A stretch of DNA of 64,000 bases from Rhodobacteraceae bacterium M385 (GCA_025141835.1 CP081102.1:1550001-1614000); one strand, 5' to 3'. Positions 51,674 to 61,681 are shown, counted from the first letter of the stretch. Notes: generated by a model not told the origin, from the sequence alone. A program made the numbers and translations.

Positions 51674-52192
51674 ATGCGCCCGAATGTCGTGTCTGACTTG
51701 ACGGGCGGGCCGATGCGGCGCATCTCCCTTCCCATGCGTATTTTGCTTTATATCATCGCGGCCCTTGTGGCCCTGATCCTTGCGGCTGCGGTTTTCGTTC
51801 GCCTCGCTCCCATCGACGTGGCCCGTTGGCATGTGGACCCTGAAACGGTAACGCCGCCCACGACGCCGAACTACTCTTTGATCGCGGGTGGCGGGGCCAC
51901 GTCGATTGACGCGCCCGCATTGGCCGTTGCCGGACGCCTGCAAGAGATCGCCGAGGCCGAAGGCGCAAGGGTTCTGGCCGGGTCGTTGGGCGAAGGCTTT
52001 GTCACCTATGTCGTGCGCTCGCGGGTCATGGGATACCCCGATTTCATCTCCATTCGGTTGGTGCCGGAAGGGGACACGACGCGGATGCACATCTTCTCTC
52101 GGTCGCGCTACGGGTATAGCGACCTTGGGGTGAACACGGTGCGCGTCCACCGCTGGCTGACGGCGGCCCGTGGCGAATTGGGTGACGCATAA
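51674..52192 (+). CDS. DUF1499-family membrane-anchored protein
   Basis: This 172-residue protein has one hydrophobic helix (ILLYIIAALVALILAAAVFV) near the N-terminus. The DUF1499 core follows: VARWHVDP, and SRVMGYPDFISIRLVPEGD and IFSRSRYGYSDLGVNTVRVHRWL. The family function is unknown to me. The start at 51674 has the best RBS (GAGGG); ATG at 51713 or 51734 are alternatives. Its stop overlaps the prfA start by one base (TAATG), so the two are translationally coupled. Confidence 0.85.
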   Translation: MRPNVVSDLTGGPMRRISLPMRILLYIIAALVALILAAAVFVRLAPIDVARWHVDPETVTPPTTPNYSLIAGGGATSIDAPALAVAGRLQEIAEAEGARVLAGSLGEGFVTYVVRSRVMGYPDFISIRLVPEGDTTRMHIFSRSRYGYSDLGVNTVRVHRWLTAARGELGDA

Positions 52193-53259
52193 TGGTGGCC
52201 AGTAGCCTTCCGCGCGACCGTTTGCGCCAAATCACGGATCGGTTCGAGTTTCTTGAGGCTCAGTTGAATGGTGGGCCGGACGCCTCGGAAATTGCGAAGA
52301 TCAGCCGGGAATATGCCGAGCTGAAGCCCGTTGTGACCGAGATTGCCGCCTACGAGCAGCTTTTGGCGGATCTGGAAGAAGCCCAAGCGATGTTGGAAGA
52401 CCCCGACATGAAGCCGCTGGCGCTGGAGGAACTGCCGCGCCTGGAGGCCGCGCTCCCCGAAGCCGAGCAAAGCCTGCAACTGGCGCTTTTGCCCAAGGAT
52501 GCCGCCGACGCGCGCCCCGCGATGATCGAGATCCGCCCCGGCACCGGCGGCGACGAAGCGGCGCTTTTCGCCGGTGATCTGCTGCGCATGTATACGCGCT
52601 ATGCCGAGGCGCGGGGCTGGCGGATTGAGCTGGTTGATTTGCAGGAAAGCGATCTGGGCGGGATCAAGGAATGCACGGCGCGGGTGGAAGGCGAAAACGT
52701 CTTTGCGCGCCTGAAGTTCGAATCCGGCGTGCACCGGGTGCAACGGGTGCCGGAAACAGAATCTGGCGGGCGTATCCATACCTCTGCCGCTACTGTCGCC
52801 GTTCTGCCCGAGGCCGAGGACGTGGATATCGACATCCCCGCCACGGATATCCGCATCGACACGATGCGTGCCAGCGGGGCAGGCGGGCAGCATGTGAACA
52901 CCACCGATTCCGCCGTGCGCATTACCCATGTGCCGTCGGGGATCGTAGTGGTCAGCTCCGAGAAGTCGCAGCATCGCAACCGTGAAATCGCGATGCAAAC
53001 CCTGCGCACGCGGCTCTATGATCTGGAACGCCAGAAGGCCGATGATGCCATGGCCGCGGACCGCAAGGCGCAGATTGGCTCGGGCGACCGATCTGAACGG
53101 ATCAGGACCTATAATTTCCCCCAAGGGCGGATGACCGACCACCGGATTAACCTGACGCTTTATAAGCTGGACGCGGTGATGCAGGGCGATCTGGACGAGA
53201 TCGTGGATGCCCTGACGGCCGAGGATCAGGCGATGAAACTGGCCGAGATGAACGGGTGA
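52192..53259 (+). CDS. prfA: Peptide chain release factor 1
   Basis: This 355-residue release factor reads UAA/UAG stops. The GGQ motif is at residues 231-233 (ASGAGGQHVNTTDSAVRITH). The RPGTGGDEAALFAGDLLRMY block is N-terminal to it. The PxT-type anticodon-tripeptide region is in the central domain (RVQRVPETESGGRIHTSAAT). It is followed by its methyltransferase prmC with a 4-bp overlap (GTGA), a conserved pairing. Confidence 0.97.
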   Translation: MVASSLPRDRLRQITDRFEFLEAQLNGGPDASEIAKISREYAELKPVVTEIAAYEQLLADLEEAQAMLEDPDMKPLALEELPRLEAALPEAEQSLQLALLPKDAADARPAMIEIRPGTGGDEAALFAGDLLRMYTRYAEARGWRIELVDLQESDLGGIKECTARVEGENVFARLKFESGVHRVQRVPETESGGRIHTSAATVAVLPEAEDVDIDIPATDIRIDTMRASGAGGQHVNTTDSAVRITHVPSGIVVVSSEKSQHRNREIAMQTLRTRLYDLERQKADDAMAADRKAQIGSGDRSERIRTYNFPQGRMTDHRINLTLYKLDAVMQGDLDEIVDALTAEDQAMKLAEMNG

Positions 53260-54095
53260 GTAAGCCGCGCCTGCGCGATCTCCATATCGCTTACGTTAAC
53301 GCCGTTAAGGATTTCGCTGGCAGCTATGAGGCGGGCCGGGAGGCGAGCCTTGTTATCTCGCATCTGACGGGACTGAGCCGGGTTCAGCAAAGCGTCAGCG
53401 GTGGCGATGTGTTTGAGGGCGATCCCGCGCAATTGGACGCGATTATTGCCGCACGACGCAGCCGCCAGCCCTTGGCGCAGATCCTTGGCTTTGCGGCGTT
53501 TCGCGACCGCCTGTTCCGAGTCACGCCCGATGTGCTGTCTCCGCGTGCCGATACCGAACGGCTCCTCGATGCCGCTTTGGCGGCCTCTCCTCGCCGCTTC
53601 TTGGATTTGGGCACCGGGCCTGGCACCGTGGCGCTGACGTTATTGGCGGAACTGCCGGAGGCGGAAGCGGTGGCCAGCGACATATCGGCGGCGGCGTTGG
53701 CGGTGGCGGCTGAGAATGCCGAGAGCCTTGGCGTCGCCGACCGCGTCACTTTGGTGCAAAGCGATTGGCTGACCGCGATCGAGGGCAGCTTCGACCTGAT
53801 TGTGTCCAACCCGCCCTATGTAGACGCGGAAACCTACGCCACGTTGCAGCCCGAGATCACCCAGTGGGAGCCGGAGATCGCCCTGACCCCCGGCGGTGAC
53901 GGGTTGGATGCCTACCGCATCATTGCCGCCCAAGCGCCCGCCCACCTGCGCCCCGGCGGCGCGTTGATGGTTGAAATCGGCTATGATCAGGGGGCGGCTG
54001 TGGCGGCTCTTTTCGCGGGCGCGGACCTGTCCGATATCAAGGTGTTAACGGACCTTAACGGAAAATCCCGCGTTGTGCGGGGCTTTCGGCGGTAA
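53256..54095 (+). CDS. prmC: Peptide chain release factor N5-glutamine methyltransferase
   Basis: This 279-residue SAM enzyme methylates the Gln of the GGQ motif in release factors. The catalytic NPPY motif is at residues 185-188. The SAM-binding block is FLDLGTGPGTVALTLLAELP, and the N-terminal helical domain contains QPLAQILGFAAFRDRLFRV. It starts at GTG 53256, which overlaps the prfA stop by four bases. Confidence 0.96.
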   Translation: MSKPRLRDLHIAYVNAVKDFAGSYEAGREASLVISHLTGLSRVQQSVSGGDVFEGDPAQLDAIIAARRSRQPLAQILGFAAFRDRLFRVTPDVLSPRADTERLLDAALAASPRRFLDLGTGPGTVALTLLAELPEAEAVASDISAAALAVAAENAESLGVADRVTLVQSDWLTAIEGSFDLIVSNPPYVDAETYATLQPEITQWEPEIALTPGGDGLDAYRIIAAQAPAHLRPGGALMVEIGYDQGAAVAALFAGADLSDIKVLTDLNGKSRVVRGFRR

Positions 54096-54329
54096 ACAGC
54101 GCGATTTCGTGCGGAAAACACTGTTATTCGCTAATTTGTGCTAGACTCAACGCGGCGCACATGTGTAATCACTTTCAAGCGCGAACCGAGGCTTTCCAAG
54201 CCCGCCGCGCTTTTCTCGCCAGATCGCGCAGTGCCAGGACCCGGCACAACCACGCGCAGACTGAGACTTCCCGGGCCCCGCCAAAGTTGCGATGTGGCCG
54301 CCAACCAGGACCACTGGATTAGTACACAC

Positions 54330-55049
54330 ATGAGATCTTCGAAGAACCGCTCGCGGTCCAAAGGTAACCGCAACCGCAATGGCTCGGTTGGGAATATTGT
54401 TAATCGGGTATTCGACTCGTCGGGCCCCGAAGGCAAAGTGCGCGGCACGCCGCAGCAGATTGTCGATAAGTATAACCAGCTGACCCGTGACGCGCAGTTG
54501 TCCAACGACCGCGTGGCCGCTGAGAGCTTTCAGCAGCATGCGGAGCATTACACCCGCATGTTGGCCCAAGCGCAGCGCGAGCAAGATGCCAAGCAGGCCC
54601 AACATCAGGCCAACCAGCAAAATAACCAAGGTGGCGGCGGCAACCAGCAGGGCGGCAACGACCAGCAGGGCGGCAATCCGGGTAACAACAATCAAGGCGA
54701 CCATAAGGGCGGCAACCGCCGCAACCGTGGTGGCGGCCAGGATCACCAGCAGCAGGGCGGCCAACAGGCGGACCAAAAGCAGCACGATCAGGGCAAGACC
54801 GATCAGCCCGTCGTGGAAGCTCAACAGGGCTCTTTTGACGCCGTCATCGATCCAGCCAACGGTGATAGCGGTCTGGTAGAAACGCCTGAAAGCGCGCCGA
54901 AGCCCAAGCGGCCCCGGACCCGGCGGCGCAAGGCGGATACGCCTAAGGACGCCCCAAGCGATGCGCCTGCGGCGGAAGCACCCGCGCCGGAAGCCCCAGC
55001 GGGCAACGACGGCGGAGACGGTAAGCCTCCGCAAGAAGCAGCGGAATAA
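54330..55049 (+). CDS. DUF4167 protein, Gln/Asn/Gly-rich
   Basis: This 239-residue protein has the DUF4167 domain at its N-terminus (RSRSKGNRNRNG, NIVNRVFDSSGPEGKVRGT, QQHAEHYTRMLAQAQRE). About 75 residues of Gln/Asn/Gly low-complexity repeats follow (GGGNQQGGNDQQGG), then an Ala/Pro-rich acidic tail. The basic N-terminus suggests RNA or DNA binding. The start at 54330 is ATG; the 234-bp gap before it has no better start. The function is unknown, but the family is widespread in alphaproteobacteria. Confidence 0.8.
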   Translation: MRSSKNRSRSKGNRNRNGSVGNIVNRVFDSSGPEGKVRGTPQQIVDKYNQLTRDAQLSNDRVAAESFQQHAEHYTRMLAQAQREQDAKQAQHQANQQNNQGGGGNQQGGNDQQGGNPGNNNQGDHKGGNRRNRGGGQDHQQQGGQQADQKQHDQGKTDQPVVEAQQGSFDAVIDPANGDSGLVETPESAPKPKRPRTRRRKADTPKDAPSDAPAAEAPAPEAPAGNDGGDGKPPQEAAE

Positions 55050-55057
55050 GCGATACG

Positions 55058-55086
55058 AAAAAGGGGCCTTCGCGGGCCCCTTTTTT
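55058..55086 (+). terminator. Rho-independent terminator (bidirectional)
   Basis: AAAAAGGGGCC (55058-55068) and GGCCCCTTTTT (55075-55085) form an 11-bp stem with loop TTCGCG and T-runs on both strands. It ends the DUF4167 gene and also the ksgA transcript. Confidence 0.92.
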
Positions 55087-55121
55087 AATTGGGAGAAACG
55101 CACCGGTGCGCGGGCGTCCGT

Positions 55122-55979
55122 TTAGCCGCGTGGGGTAATCACGTCTTCCATCGCTCGGGCCAGGGCGCAGAACCCTTCCAGCGGCACTTGCTCGGCCCGG
55201 TCCGTGGGCTTCAGCCCGGCGGCCAGCAGGCGATCTTCGATATCCGGGGCAAGGCCCTTCAGGGCCGCCCGCAGCATCTTGCGCCGTTGCCCGAAGGCGG
55301 TGGCGACAACGCGCGATAGCACGCGGGCGTCAGCTTCGAAGCGGGGGGCGGGGAGGGCGGTGAAATGAACCACAGCGGAATGCACCTTGGGCGGCGGGGA
55401 AAAGGCCTCAGGCGGGAGGCTCATCACGATCCGAGGGTCCGAGCGCCATTGAGACAGGATCGCCAATCGCCCGTAGGTTTTGGAGCCGGGTTTGGCGACG
55501 ATCCGTTCCGCCACTTCGCGCTGAAACATCAGCGTCAGGCTTTCCCAAGGGGGGGGCCAAGAGGCGGGGGTCAGCCAGCGCACCAGCAATTCGGTGCCCA
55601 CGTTATAGGGCAGGTTGGCCACGATCTTGCGCGGCGCTTGCAGCTCTGTCTCCCAATCCAGCTCCAGCGCGTCGGCGTTCAGAACCTTCAACTTGCCGGG
55701 ATAGGCGGCCTCGATCTCGGCCAGAACGGGCAGGCAGCGGGGGTCTTTTTCCACGGCCACGACCCGGCGGGCCCCTTCCGCCAGAAGCCCCCGCGTCAGA
55801 CCGCCGGGGCCGGGGCCGACCTCTAGAATATCCGCGCCGGAAAGGTCGCCGGCCAGACGGGCAATCTTGGCGGTCAGGTTCAGGTCCAGCAGGAAGTTCT
55901 GCCCCAGTGCCTTGCGGGCAGACAACTCATGGGTGGCGATGACCTCTCGCAGAGGGGGTAGATCGTCGATGCCGCTCAT
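55122..55979 (-). CDS. rsmA: 16S rRNA (adenine1518/1519-N6) dimethyltransferase
   Basis: This 285-residue SAM enzyme (KsgA) dimethylates two adenines in helix 45 of 16S rRNA. Motifs: KALGQNFLLDLNLTAKIA, ILEVGPGPGGLTRGLL, the catalytic NLPYNVGTELLVRWL, FQREVAERIVA and FGQRRKMLRAALK. I use the ATG 55977-55979 (MSGIDDLPPL). It is the last gene of the lptF-lptG-lptD-surA-pdxA-ksgA set. Confidence 0.96.
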   Translation of the reverse strand: MSGIDDLPPLREVIATHELSARKALGQNFLLDLNLTAKIARLAGDLSGADILEVGPGPGGLTRGLLAEGARRVVAVEKDPRCLPVLAEIEAAYPGKLKVLNADALELDWETELQAPRKIVANLPYNVGTELLVRWLTPASWPPPWESLTLMFQREVAERIVAKPGSKTYGRLAILSQWRSDPRIVMSLPPEAFSPPPKVHSAVVHFTALPAPRFEADARVLSRVVATAFGQRRKMLRAALKGLAPDIEDRLLAAGLKPTDRAEQVPLEGFCALARAMEDVITPRG

Positions 55980-56115
55980 GGCGCGTCCTTTCTGATGGAG
56001 CGCGCCCTCAGATTGTGCGGCGCCAAAGGCGCTGTGCAATTTGCCACGTCGCTTGCGGGGCGCAGGGGCCCATTGGGGCCCGAGCACGCCCGAAGGCAAG
56101 GGGCGAAACACCGGG

Positions 56116-57120
56116 TCATTGGGGCGCGGCCCGTGCAAGAGCCCGCGCTTCGGCCATATCACGGGCCATGTTCAGCGCGGCAATTAACGAGGTCGCATCA
56201 GCCACACCTTTTCCGGCGATATCAAAGGCGGTGCCATGATCGGGAGAGGTGCGAATGAACGGCAACCCGAGGGTCACGTTCACGCCGCCGGCAAAGTCGA
56301 TGGTCTTGATCGGGATCAGCGCCTGGTCGTGGTACATCGCCACCGCCGCGTCATAGCGGGCGCGGGCGCTGGCGTGGAACATCGTGTCGGCGGAAGCGGG
56401 CCCGGTGATCGTCATCCCTTCCGCGCGCAATGCGTCCAGTACGGGGGCGATCATGTCGATTTCCTCATGGCCCATCGCGCCCCCTTCGCCCGCATGGGGG
56501 TTCAGGCCCGCCACAGCGATCCTTGGGGCGCTTATGCCGAAATCTTGGCGCAGGGCAGTTTCGGTGATGCGGATCGTGTCGCGCAACAGGTCAGGGCTGA
56601 GGGCTGCGGGGACCGCATCAATGGCAATGTGGATCGTCACCGGCACCACGCGCAACTCACGGCAGGCGAGCATCATTACGACACGGTCCACACCCGCCAA
56701 GTGGGCGAGGTATTCGGTATGGCCGGGGAAGGCGAAACCCGCGCCGTCTTTAAGGGCCTTCTTGTGGATCGGCCCGGTTGTCAGCGCCGAGGCCTCGCCG
56801 CGCATTACCAGATCCACGCCCCGTGCGATCACATCAATGACCCCTTGGGCATTGGCCGGGTCCGGTTGGCCCGGAACGGCGGGGGCGGCGAAGGGATGAG
56901 GCAAAACCGGCAAGCCGCTGCGGCTGGCCATAAGCGCCTCGGCCGGGGACGTGATTTCAACTACCGCCGCGCCATGGCCCGCCAAATGCGCCGGGTCACC
57001 GATCACGAAAAACGGCAGATCCGCGCCCAAGGCCGCCCAAGCACGGGCAGCTATTTCCGGACCAACGCCCGCAGGCTCGCCCACGGACAGGGCGATAGGG
57101 GCCGTCTGCTGGAGGGTCAT
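56116..57120 (-). CDS. pdxA: 4-hydroxythreonine-4-phosphate dehydrogenase
   Basis: This 334-residue enzyme of vitamin B6 synthesis starts MTLQQTAPIALSVGEPAGVG. Metal-binding and catalytic blocks include GPIHKKALKDGAGFAFPGHTEYLA, VAGLNPHAGEGGAMGHEE and MYHDQALIPIKTIDFAGGVNVTLGLPFIRTSPDHGTAFDIAGKG. Its ATG directly follows the surA stop (TAAATG), so they are translationally linked. Confidence 0.97.
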   Translation of the reverse strand: MTLQQTAPIALSVGEPAGVGPEIAARAWAALGADLPFFVIGDPAHLAGHGAAVVEITSPAEALMASRSGLPVLPHPFAAPAVPGQPDPANAQGVIDVIARGVDLVMRGEASALTTGPIHKKALKDGAGFAFPGHTEYLAHLAGVDRVVMMLACRELRVVPVTIHIAIDAVPAALSPDLLRDTIRITETALRQDFGISAPRIAVAGLNPHAGEGGAMGHEEIDMIAPVLDALRAEGMTITGPASADTMFHASARARYDAAVAMYHDQALIPIKTIDFAGGVNVTLGLPFIRTSPDHGTAFDIAGKGVADATSLIAALNMARDMAEARALARAAPQ

Positions 57121-58377
57121 TTAGTTGACGTAGTTGATGCGGGCTTCGCCACGCAGCTGTTCCAGATAATTCGCCGACAAGCGTTGCATTTGCTGACCGA
57201 AAAGCTGCTCTCGGATGCCATCGACGCCCGCTTCCGGCTCGGCTGAAACGCGGTCACACAACATCACGGCCAGAAGCACGGTGCCGTTGTTGCGGGTGAC
57301 AGCGGTGGTCATCTCGTGGTTGTCCAAAGTGCGCAGGGCAAGGGCGATATCGTCGGGGACTTGGCTTGGCGGCACGTTGTGGCGTTCAAAGGCATGGGGG
57401 ATCACGCCGTTGAAGTCGTTGCAAACATCGACGGCGCTGTTCAGGCGCGCGGCTTCGGCCAGCGCCTCGGCAGAGCGGCCGCCGGGGATCGCAACGGTGA
57501 CATAGTCAATCGCGGTGATCGGCAGACGCGGAGAGGTAACCTCGCGCTGGCCACGGAATTGGAACAGAGCATAGGCCTGGCCTCCGCCCAAGGGCACGGG
57601 CTGGCTGACCTGACCGTAGCCCATGTTCATGAACATTTCTCGCAGGCCTTCGGGCAGTTGGTTCAGGGGGCGCCATCCGGTGACGCCTCCGGCCTCACGG
57701 GTGGGCGCGGCAGAGAAGCGGCGGGCGGCTTCCGAGAATTGTTCAACGTCGCCGTTGATCTGGCTGCCAAGGCGGCCCAGTTCAGACTGCAAATTCGATT
57801 GGTTTTCCGGGGTGACAGGAATAATGATCTCGGCCAGCGCGATCTCGATACCGCCGCCCAGAACGGTTCCCAGTTCCAACGCCCGTTCTACATCTTCGTC
57901 GGTGATTTCTACCAGCGGCGCGAAGCGGGCGCGCACGACATTGCGCCATGTGATGCCGTTGGCCACAAAGTCACGCACGGTTTCGGGGGCAACGCCCGCC
58001 TGACCCATCTGGCGCAGGAATTGCTCGGGCCCAAGGTTGGCACGGGCGGCAAATTCGCCCAAGCCCGCCTCAATCGCATCGGGAGAGGCTTCGGCCCCAA
58101 CGGCCAACCCTGCGTTCACTTGCAAACGCTCGTTCACCAGCGCCTCGATCGCCTGTTGGCGCAGGTCGCCTTGCGCATTCAGCGCCTGAAGGAACAACAT
58201 CCGTTGGGAAATCTCGTAGTTCGTGACGACGCTATCATCGACTTCAATCGCGACAGAGAAGGGGTTTTGCGCCGCAGCGGGGGCGGCAATCGCTACCCCA
58301 AGGCACAGCACCAACAATGCCGCCACTTGCTGTGTCATCTGCCGCAAACGAAGTGCTGCCAAGACCATGCCGTTCAT
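57121..58377 (-). CDS. surA: Periplasmic chaperone/peptidyl-prolyl isomerase SurA
   Basis: This 418-residue secreted protein has a signal peptide ending near APAAAQ. The SurA_N chaperone domain follows (VSVAIEVDDSVVTNYEISQR-like start), then a PpiC rotamase domain around residues 170-280 (IALAEIIIPV, FSEAARRFSAAPTREAGGVTGW). The remainder is a C-terminal domain. Starts at 58395, 58377 and 58368 are possible; 58377 has AGGGG at proper spacing. It assists folding of outer-membrane proteins such as LptD, whose gene lies just upstream. Confidence 0.9.
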   Translation of the reverse strand: MNGMVLAALRLRQMTQQVAALLVLCLGVAIAAPAAAQNPFSVAIEVDDSVVTNYEISQRMLFLQALNAQGDLRQQAIEALVNERLQVNAGLAVGAEASPDAIEAGLGEFAARANLGPEQFLRQMGQAGVAPETVRDFVANGITWRNVVRARFAPLVEITDEDVERALELGTVLGGGIEIALAEIIIPVTPENQSNLQSELGRLGSQINGDVEQFSEAARRFSAAPTREAGGVTGWRPLNQLPEGLREMFMNMGYGQVSQPVPLGGGQAYALFQFRGQREVTSPRLPITAIDYVTVAIPGGRSAEALAEAARLNSAVDVCNDFNGVIPHAFERHNVPPSQVPDDIALALRTLDNHEMTTAVTRNNGTVLLAVMLCDRVSAEPEAGVDGIREQLFGQQMQRLSANYLEQLRGEARINYVN

Positions 58378-58451
58378 AAGTGAACCCCTGTTCATTCTTC
58401 TCTGCCCACGCTGTTGCGGGGCGTCATTCAATCCCGGACCCAATTCGAGCC

Positions 58452-60590
58452 CTAGCCGCGGCAACTACGCGCCACCGAGCGGCCTTCGCGCCCGGCCCCA
58501 AACCCGGCCAACGATACCGTCAGGCCAAAGGTTGTGGCCGGTTCAACGGCGCTGGTAGTCGTATATCGGCGCGCGACCGAAAACTCCATATCCAGACATT
58601 CATTCGTATAGCCCAAAGTCACGGCTGCGCGGGTGGCTTCATTGCCAAAGAAGTCATAGCGGAAATCCAGCCCCGCGTCCCAGCCGCTATTCAGCATATA
58701 CTCGCCGTCGAAGGCCAGTTCTGCCAGAGGATCATCGCGCTGTTCGCCGCTGTCGGCCTCCAGGAACGTATAAGTCGAAACGATCTCGTGGCGGTCCCCG
58801 CTCCAGTACAAGGCAAACTCGCTGGAGGTGAAGTCGAAGGACGTGTCGAAAAGGGACCGGTTGATGAAGCTGAACGTGTCATTGAAGCTGACATGGGCGG
58901 CCAGCAAGTAGTCGGATTGCATCCCATCCAGCCCCGAGCCGTCGGTGAACTGTCCTTCATCCTCGGACCGCAGGACGACACCGCCGCCCAGACCAAGGGT
59001 CAGCCCGCCCGGCGCGACGCGGCTATAGGTCAGGCCAAGGTTGGCCCGCGCCCCGATTTCGCGCCGGTCAGAGCCGGGCAGCCGGTCGAGGGAGAACAGG
59101 TTCGCCTCGTCAAACTCCACAATGAAGCTGTCTTCATTGGGCGGGGCGTTTCCATAGGAATCGGACCACACAACCTGCGCAATCGGCTCGATCACATGGC
59201 TAACGCCAGTTTCGCTGATCGCTTGAAACGGATAGCGCAATTCCACGGCGGCATAGGGGGTCAGACGCTGCACTGTCGTGTCAAAGGCACTGTCTTGCAG
59301 GGTGTTGTAAACGCCCCCATGCAAAGCGCCCTGAAACGTGGTCAACAGCCCGCCAAAGGTTTCCGAGCGTTGCCAGTCCAATGCGCCGGTGACGCGGAAC
59401 ACATCACGCCCGTCATCGCCATCGACACTGGAGTAGCGATAGAACCCGGTGCCTTCCAATTCTGCGGTCAAGGTGCCGCCGATCACGGGCGGCTCGATCC
59501 GGCGGGTGATTTCGGCATGGGCGACACGGGTCGGCAGGGTCTCGTTATCGACGCCTTCGCGCAAAGACTCGTATAGGGTGGCCGAGGCCTCGATATACTC
59601 ATCGCGTTGCACCCGGCTGACGCGAGCGTAGCTTTCCAACAGGTCGGGAGAGTTGAAACCATAAGTTGTCAGGTAGCCCCGATCGCTGACGGCCTGCACT
59701 TGTACATCCAGGGTGTAGTCGCGGGGAAGCTCGAAACTTGCGTCGCCGAACAGATAGGCGCGGGTGTCGTTGTCTGTCAGATCGTCCCAAGACACGGCAC
59801 CGTCAATTTCCAACTCGCCGTTGCGGTAGGCTTGCCGGTAGCGCAGTTCCACTGTCTGGGTGCCAAGGCCGATCCAAGGTGTAATCGTGATGTCGGCATG
59901 GTCGCCCAATTCGATGAAATAGGGCACCCGAATCTGCGTACCCGTCAGATCATCGGCACTGATGGAGGGGGCAAGGAAACCTGTCGCGCGTTCCAGCGTG
60001 GGGTCGGGTAGGCGCATGCGGGGCAGAAAGAACACCGGTATGCCCAAAACGCGGAACTGCGCGTTGTCGAAATAAAGCTGCTGTTCCTCGGCATCATGGA
60101 TGATGCGGCGGGCGCGGATTTCCCACAGCGGGGTGGGGTTGTCGAAACAGACCTCACACGACGAGGCGACGGCTTGATAAAGCTGCGTGTAGCGGCCCTC
60201 TGAATGGGTGATCTCGGTGGCGGCGACCTGCAACTGGCGGTCCAGAACCAGCCGCGCCGATTGCAGCACACCGTTTTGCAAATCCGCAGACAATTCGGCG
60301 AAGTCGGCGACGAAGACAGTGCCGCCGTCGGCGTCTACCAGCGTCAGCGGGCCTTGCACGCGCAAATTGTCGGCGGTGCCGTCATAGGTAATGGATTCGG
60401 CGCGTAGCCGCGTGCCTTCGTAGAACACCTCTACCGCGCCGCGTGCCGTGACAGTGCTGGACCCGTTAAAACGGATGTTGTCAGCAATCAGCGTGGCAGG
60501 CGCAGACGATTCCTGCGCCGCCCCCGGAGACGAGAGGCAGGCGACAGCGGCCAAAACGACCGCAGCGATATGTCCGACGCGGCGGGTCAC
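58452..60590 (-). CDS. lptD: LPS-assembly protein LptD
   Basis: This 712-residue outer-membrane protein inserts lipopolysaccharide at the surface. Signal peptide ~1-28 ends PGAAQ. The OstA jellyroll follows (TLIADNIRFNGSSTVTARGA, LRAESITYDGTADNLRVQG), and the rest is beta-barrel (PFFLPRMRLPDPTLERATGFLAPS-type start). The start is GTG at 60588-60590, 4 nt after GGAGG (GGAGGATGG), overlapping the lptG stop by four bases. The last residues (GRSVARSCRG) do not end in an aromatic amino acid, unusual for a barrel. Confidence 0.93.
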   Translation of the reverse strand: MTRRVGHIAAVVLAAVACLSSPGAAQESSAPATLIADNIRFNGSSTVTARGAVEVFYEGTRLRAESITYDGTADNLRVQGPLTLVDADGGTVFVADFAELSADLQNGVLQSARLVLDRQLQVAATEITHSEGRYTQLYQAVASSCEVCFDNPTPLWEIRARRIIHDAEEQQLYFDNAQFRVLGIPVFFLPRMRLPDPTLERATGFLAPSISADDLTGTQIRVPYFIELGDHADITITPWIGLGTQTVELRYRQAYRNGELEIDGAVSWDDLTDNDTRAYLFGDASFELPRDYTLDVQVQAVSDRGYLTTYGFNSPDLLESYARVSRVQRDEYIEASATLYESLREGVDNETLPTRVAHAEITRRIEPPVIGGTLTAELEGTGFYRYSSVDGDDGRDVFRVTGALDWQRSETFGGLLTTFQGALHGGVYNTLQDSAFDTTVQRLTPYAAVELRYPFQAISETGVSHVIEPIAQVVWSDSYGNAPPNEDSFIVEFDEANLFSLDRLPGSDRREIGARANLGLTYSRVAPGGLTLGLGGGVVLRSEDEGQFTDGSGLDGMQSDYLLAAHVSFNDTFSFINRSLFDTSFDFTSSEFALYWSGDRHEIVSTYTFLEADSGEQRDDPLAELAFDGEYMLNSGWDAGLDFRYDFFGNEATRAAVTLGYTNECLDMEFSVARRYTTTSAVEPATTFGLTVSLAGFGAGREGRSVARSCRG

Positions 60591-61681
60591 CCATCCTCCG
60601 TATGCAATAAAAAGCCGAGCGCCAAGAGGATTGCAGCAATCGGCGGTGTCCAAGCGACAAGAGGGGCGGCCACTTGCCCGGTTTCCCCAAGAACTTCTGC
60701 GAAGCGGCGAATGAACACAACGCCAAAGCCAAACAGGATGGATAGCAGCACCATCACGCCGGTTTTGCCAAAGCGGGTATGGCGCATCGTGAAGCCCGCG
60801 CCGATCAACACCATCGCGGCCAGCAAGAGCGGCGAGGACAGCTGCATCTGGAACCATGTGCGGTGTTGCAACGCTGCAAAGCCCGCCTCGTTGAGTTGGC
60901 GAATGAAGCCCGGAAGCTCGAATATCGGTACAGTTTCCGGGTCACCGAAGCTATCGCGGATTTGCTCGGCCGTAAGGGTCGAGGGCAGGATCAGCGTGTC
61001 GAAATAAGCGGCATCGGCCTCGGCGTTGGCAGATCCGGCAAGGGGCCAGCGCTTTACGTCCGTTAGGGTCCATGCCTCCCGTTCCAGCAAGGCTTCGCGG
61101 GCGTCCAGTCGTTCCAGCAAAAGGCCATCGACATCGAAGGTGAAGAACGAGGCGTCGAACAGATGCGTCCCGTCCGAATTTGTGGCCGAAGCGCGGATCA
61201 CTGTCTGCTCGCTTTCGACGCCCTGGCGCAGCCACAACCCCTCACCGGTCACCGAGACCGAGCGGCTTTCCAGCCCCGACAGACGCGCCAGCGTCAGATC
61301 GTATTGGCGGGCGGTGGTGGCAACCAACGGATTTAGGATCAGCAAGGACAATGCCCCGATCAGCAGGGCAACCACGACCGGCGCGCTCGCCGACTTTAGG
61401 GCAGAGCGTCCAGCCGCCCGGACAACCACCAGTTCCGACGTGCGCGCGAGACCAAGGAACAGCACCAACGTGGCCAGCATCACGAACAAGGGCATCAGGC
61501 CGGTCAGACTGCGGGGCAGGTTCAGCAACGCCAATTGCAGCACGGCGGAAAAACCCTGATCGGCGCCAATGCGGCGCAACTGGTCGGCCATATCGATGGG
61601 CAGCAAAATGGCCACGAACACCGCTAACACGATCCCAAAGGCAACCAGGAAACGCCGCGCGATATAAAGGTGAAGGATCAT
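60587..61681 (-). CDS. lptG: LPS export permease LptG
   Basis: This 364-residue inner-membrane permease forms the LptB2FG ABC exporter with LptF and a LptB encoded elsewhere. Six membrane helices (three N-terminal, three C-terminal) flank a periplasmic beta-jellyroll (about residues 130-270). Family blocks: ILHLYIARRFLVAFGIVLAV at the start and RTSELVVVRAAGRSALKSA in the coupling helix. The ATG 61679-61681 overlaps the lptF stop by four bases. Confidence 0.93.
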   Translation of the reverse strand: MILHLYIARRFLVAFGIVLAVFVAILLPIDMADQLRRIGADQGFSAVLQLALLNLPRSLTGLMPLFVMLATLVLFLGLARTSELVVVRAAGRSALKSASAPVVVALLIGALSLLILNPLVATTARQYDLTLARLSGLESRSVSVTGEGLWLRQGVESEQTVIRASATNSDGTHLFDASFFTFDVDGLLLERLDAREALLEREAWTLTDVKRWPLAGSANAEADAAYFDTLILPSTLTAEQIRDSFGDPETVPIFELPGFIRQLNEAGFAALQHRTWFQMQLSSPLLLAAMVLIGAGFTMRHTRFGKTGVMVLLSILFGFGVVFIRRFAEVLGETGQVAAPLVAWTPPIAAILLALGFLLHTEDG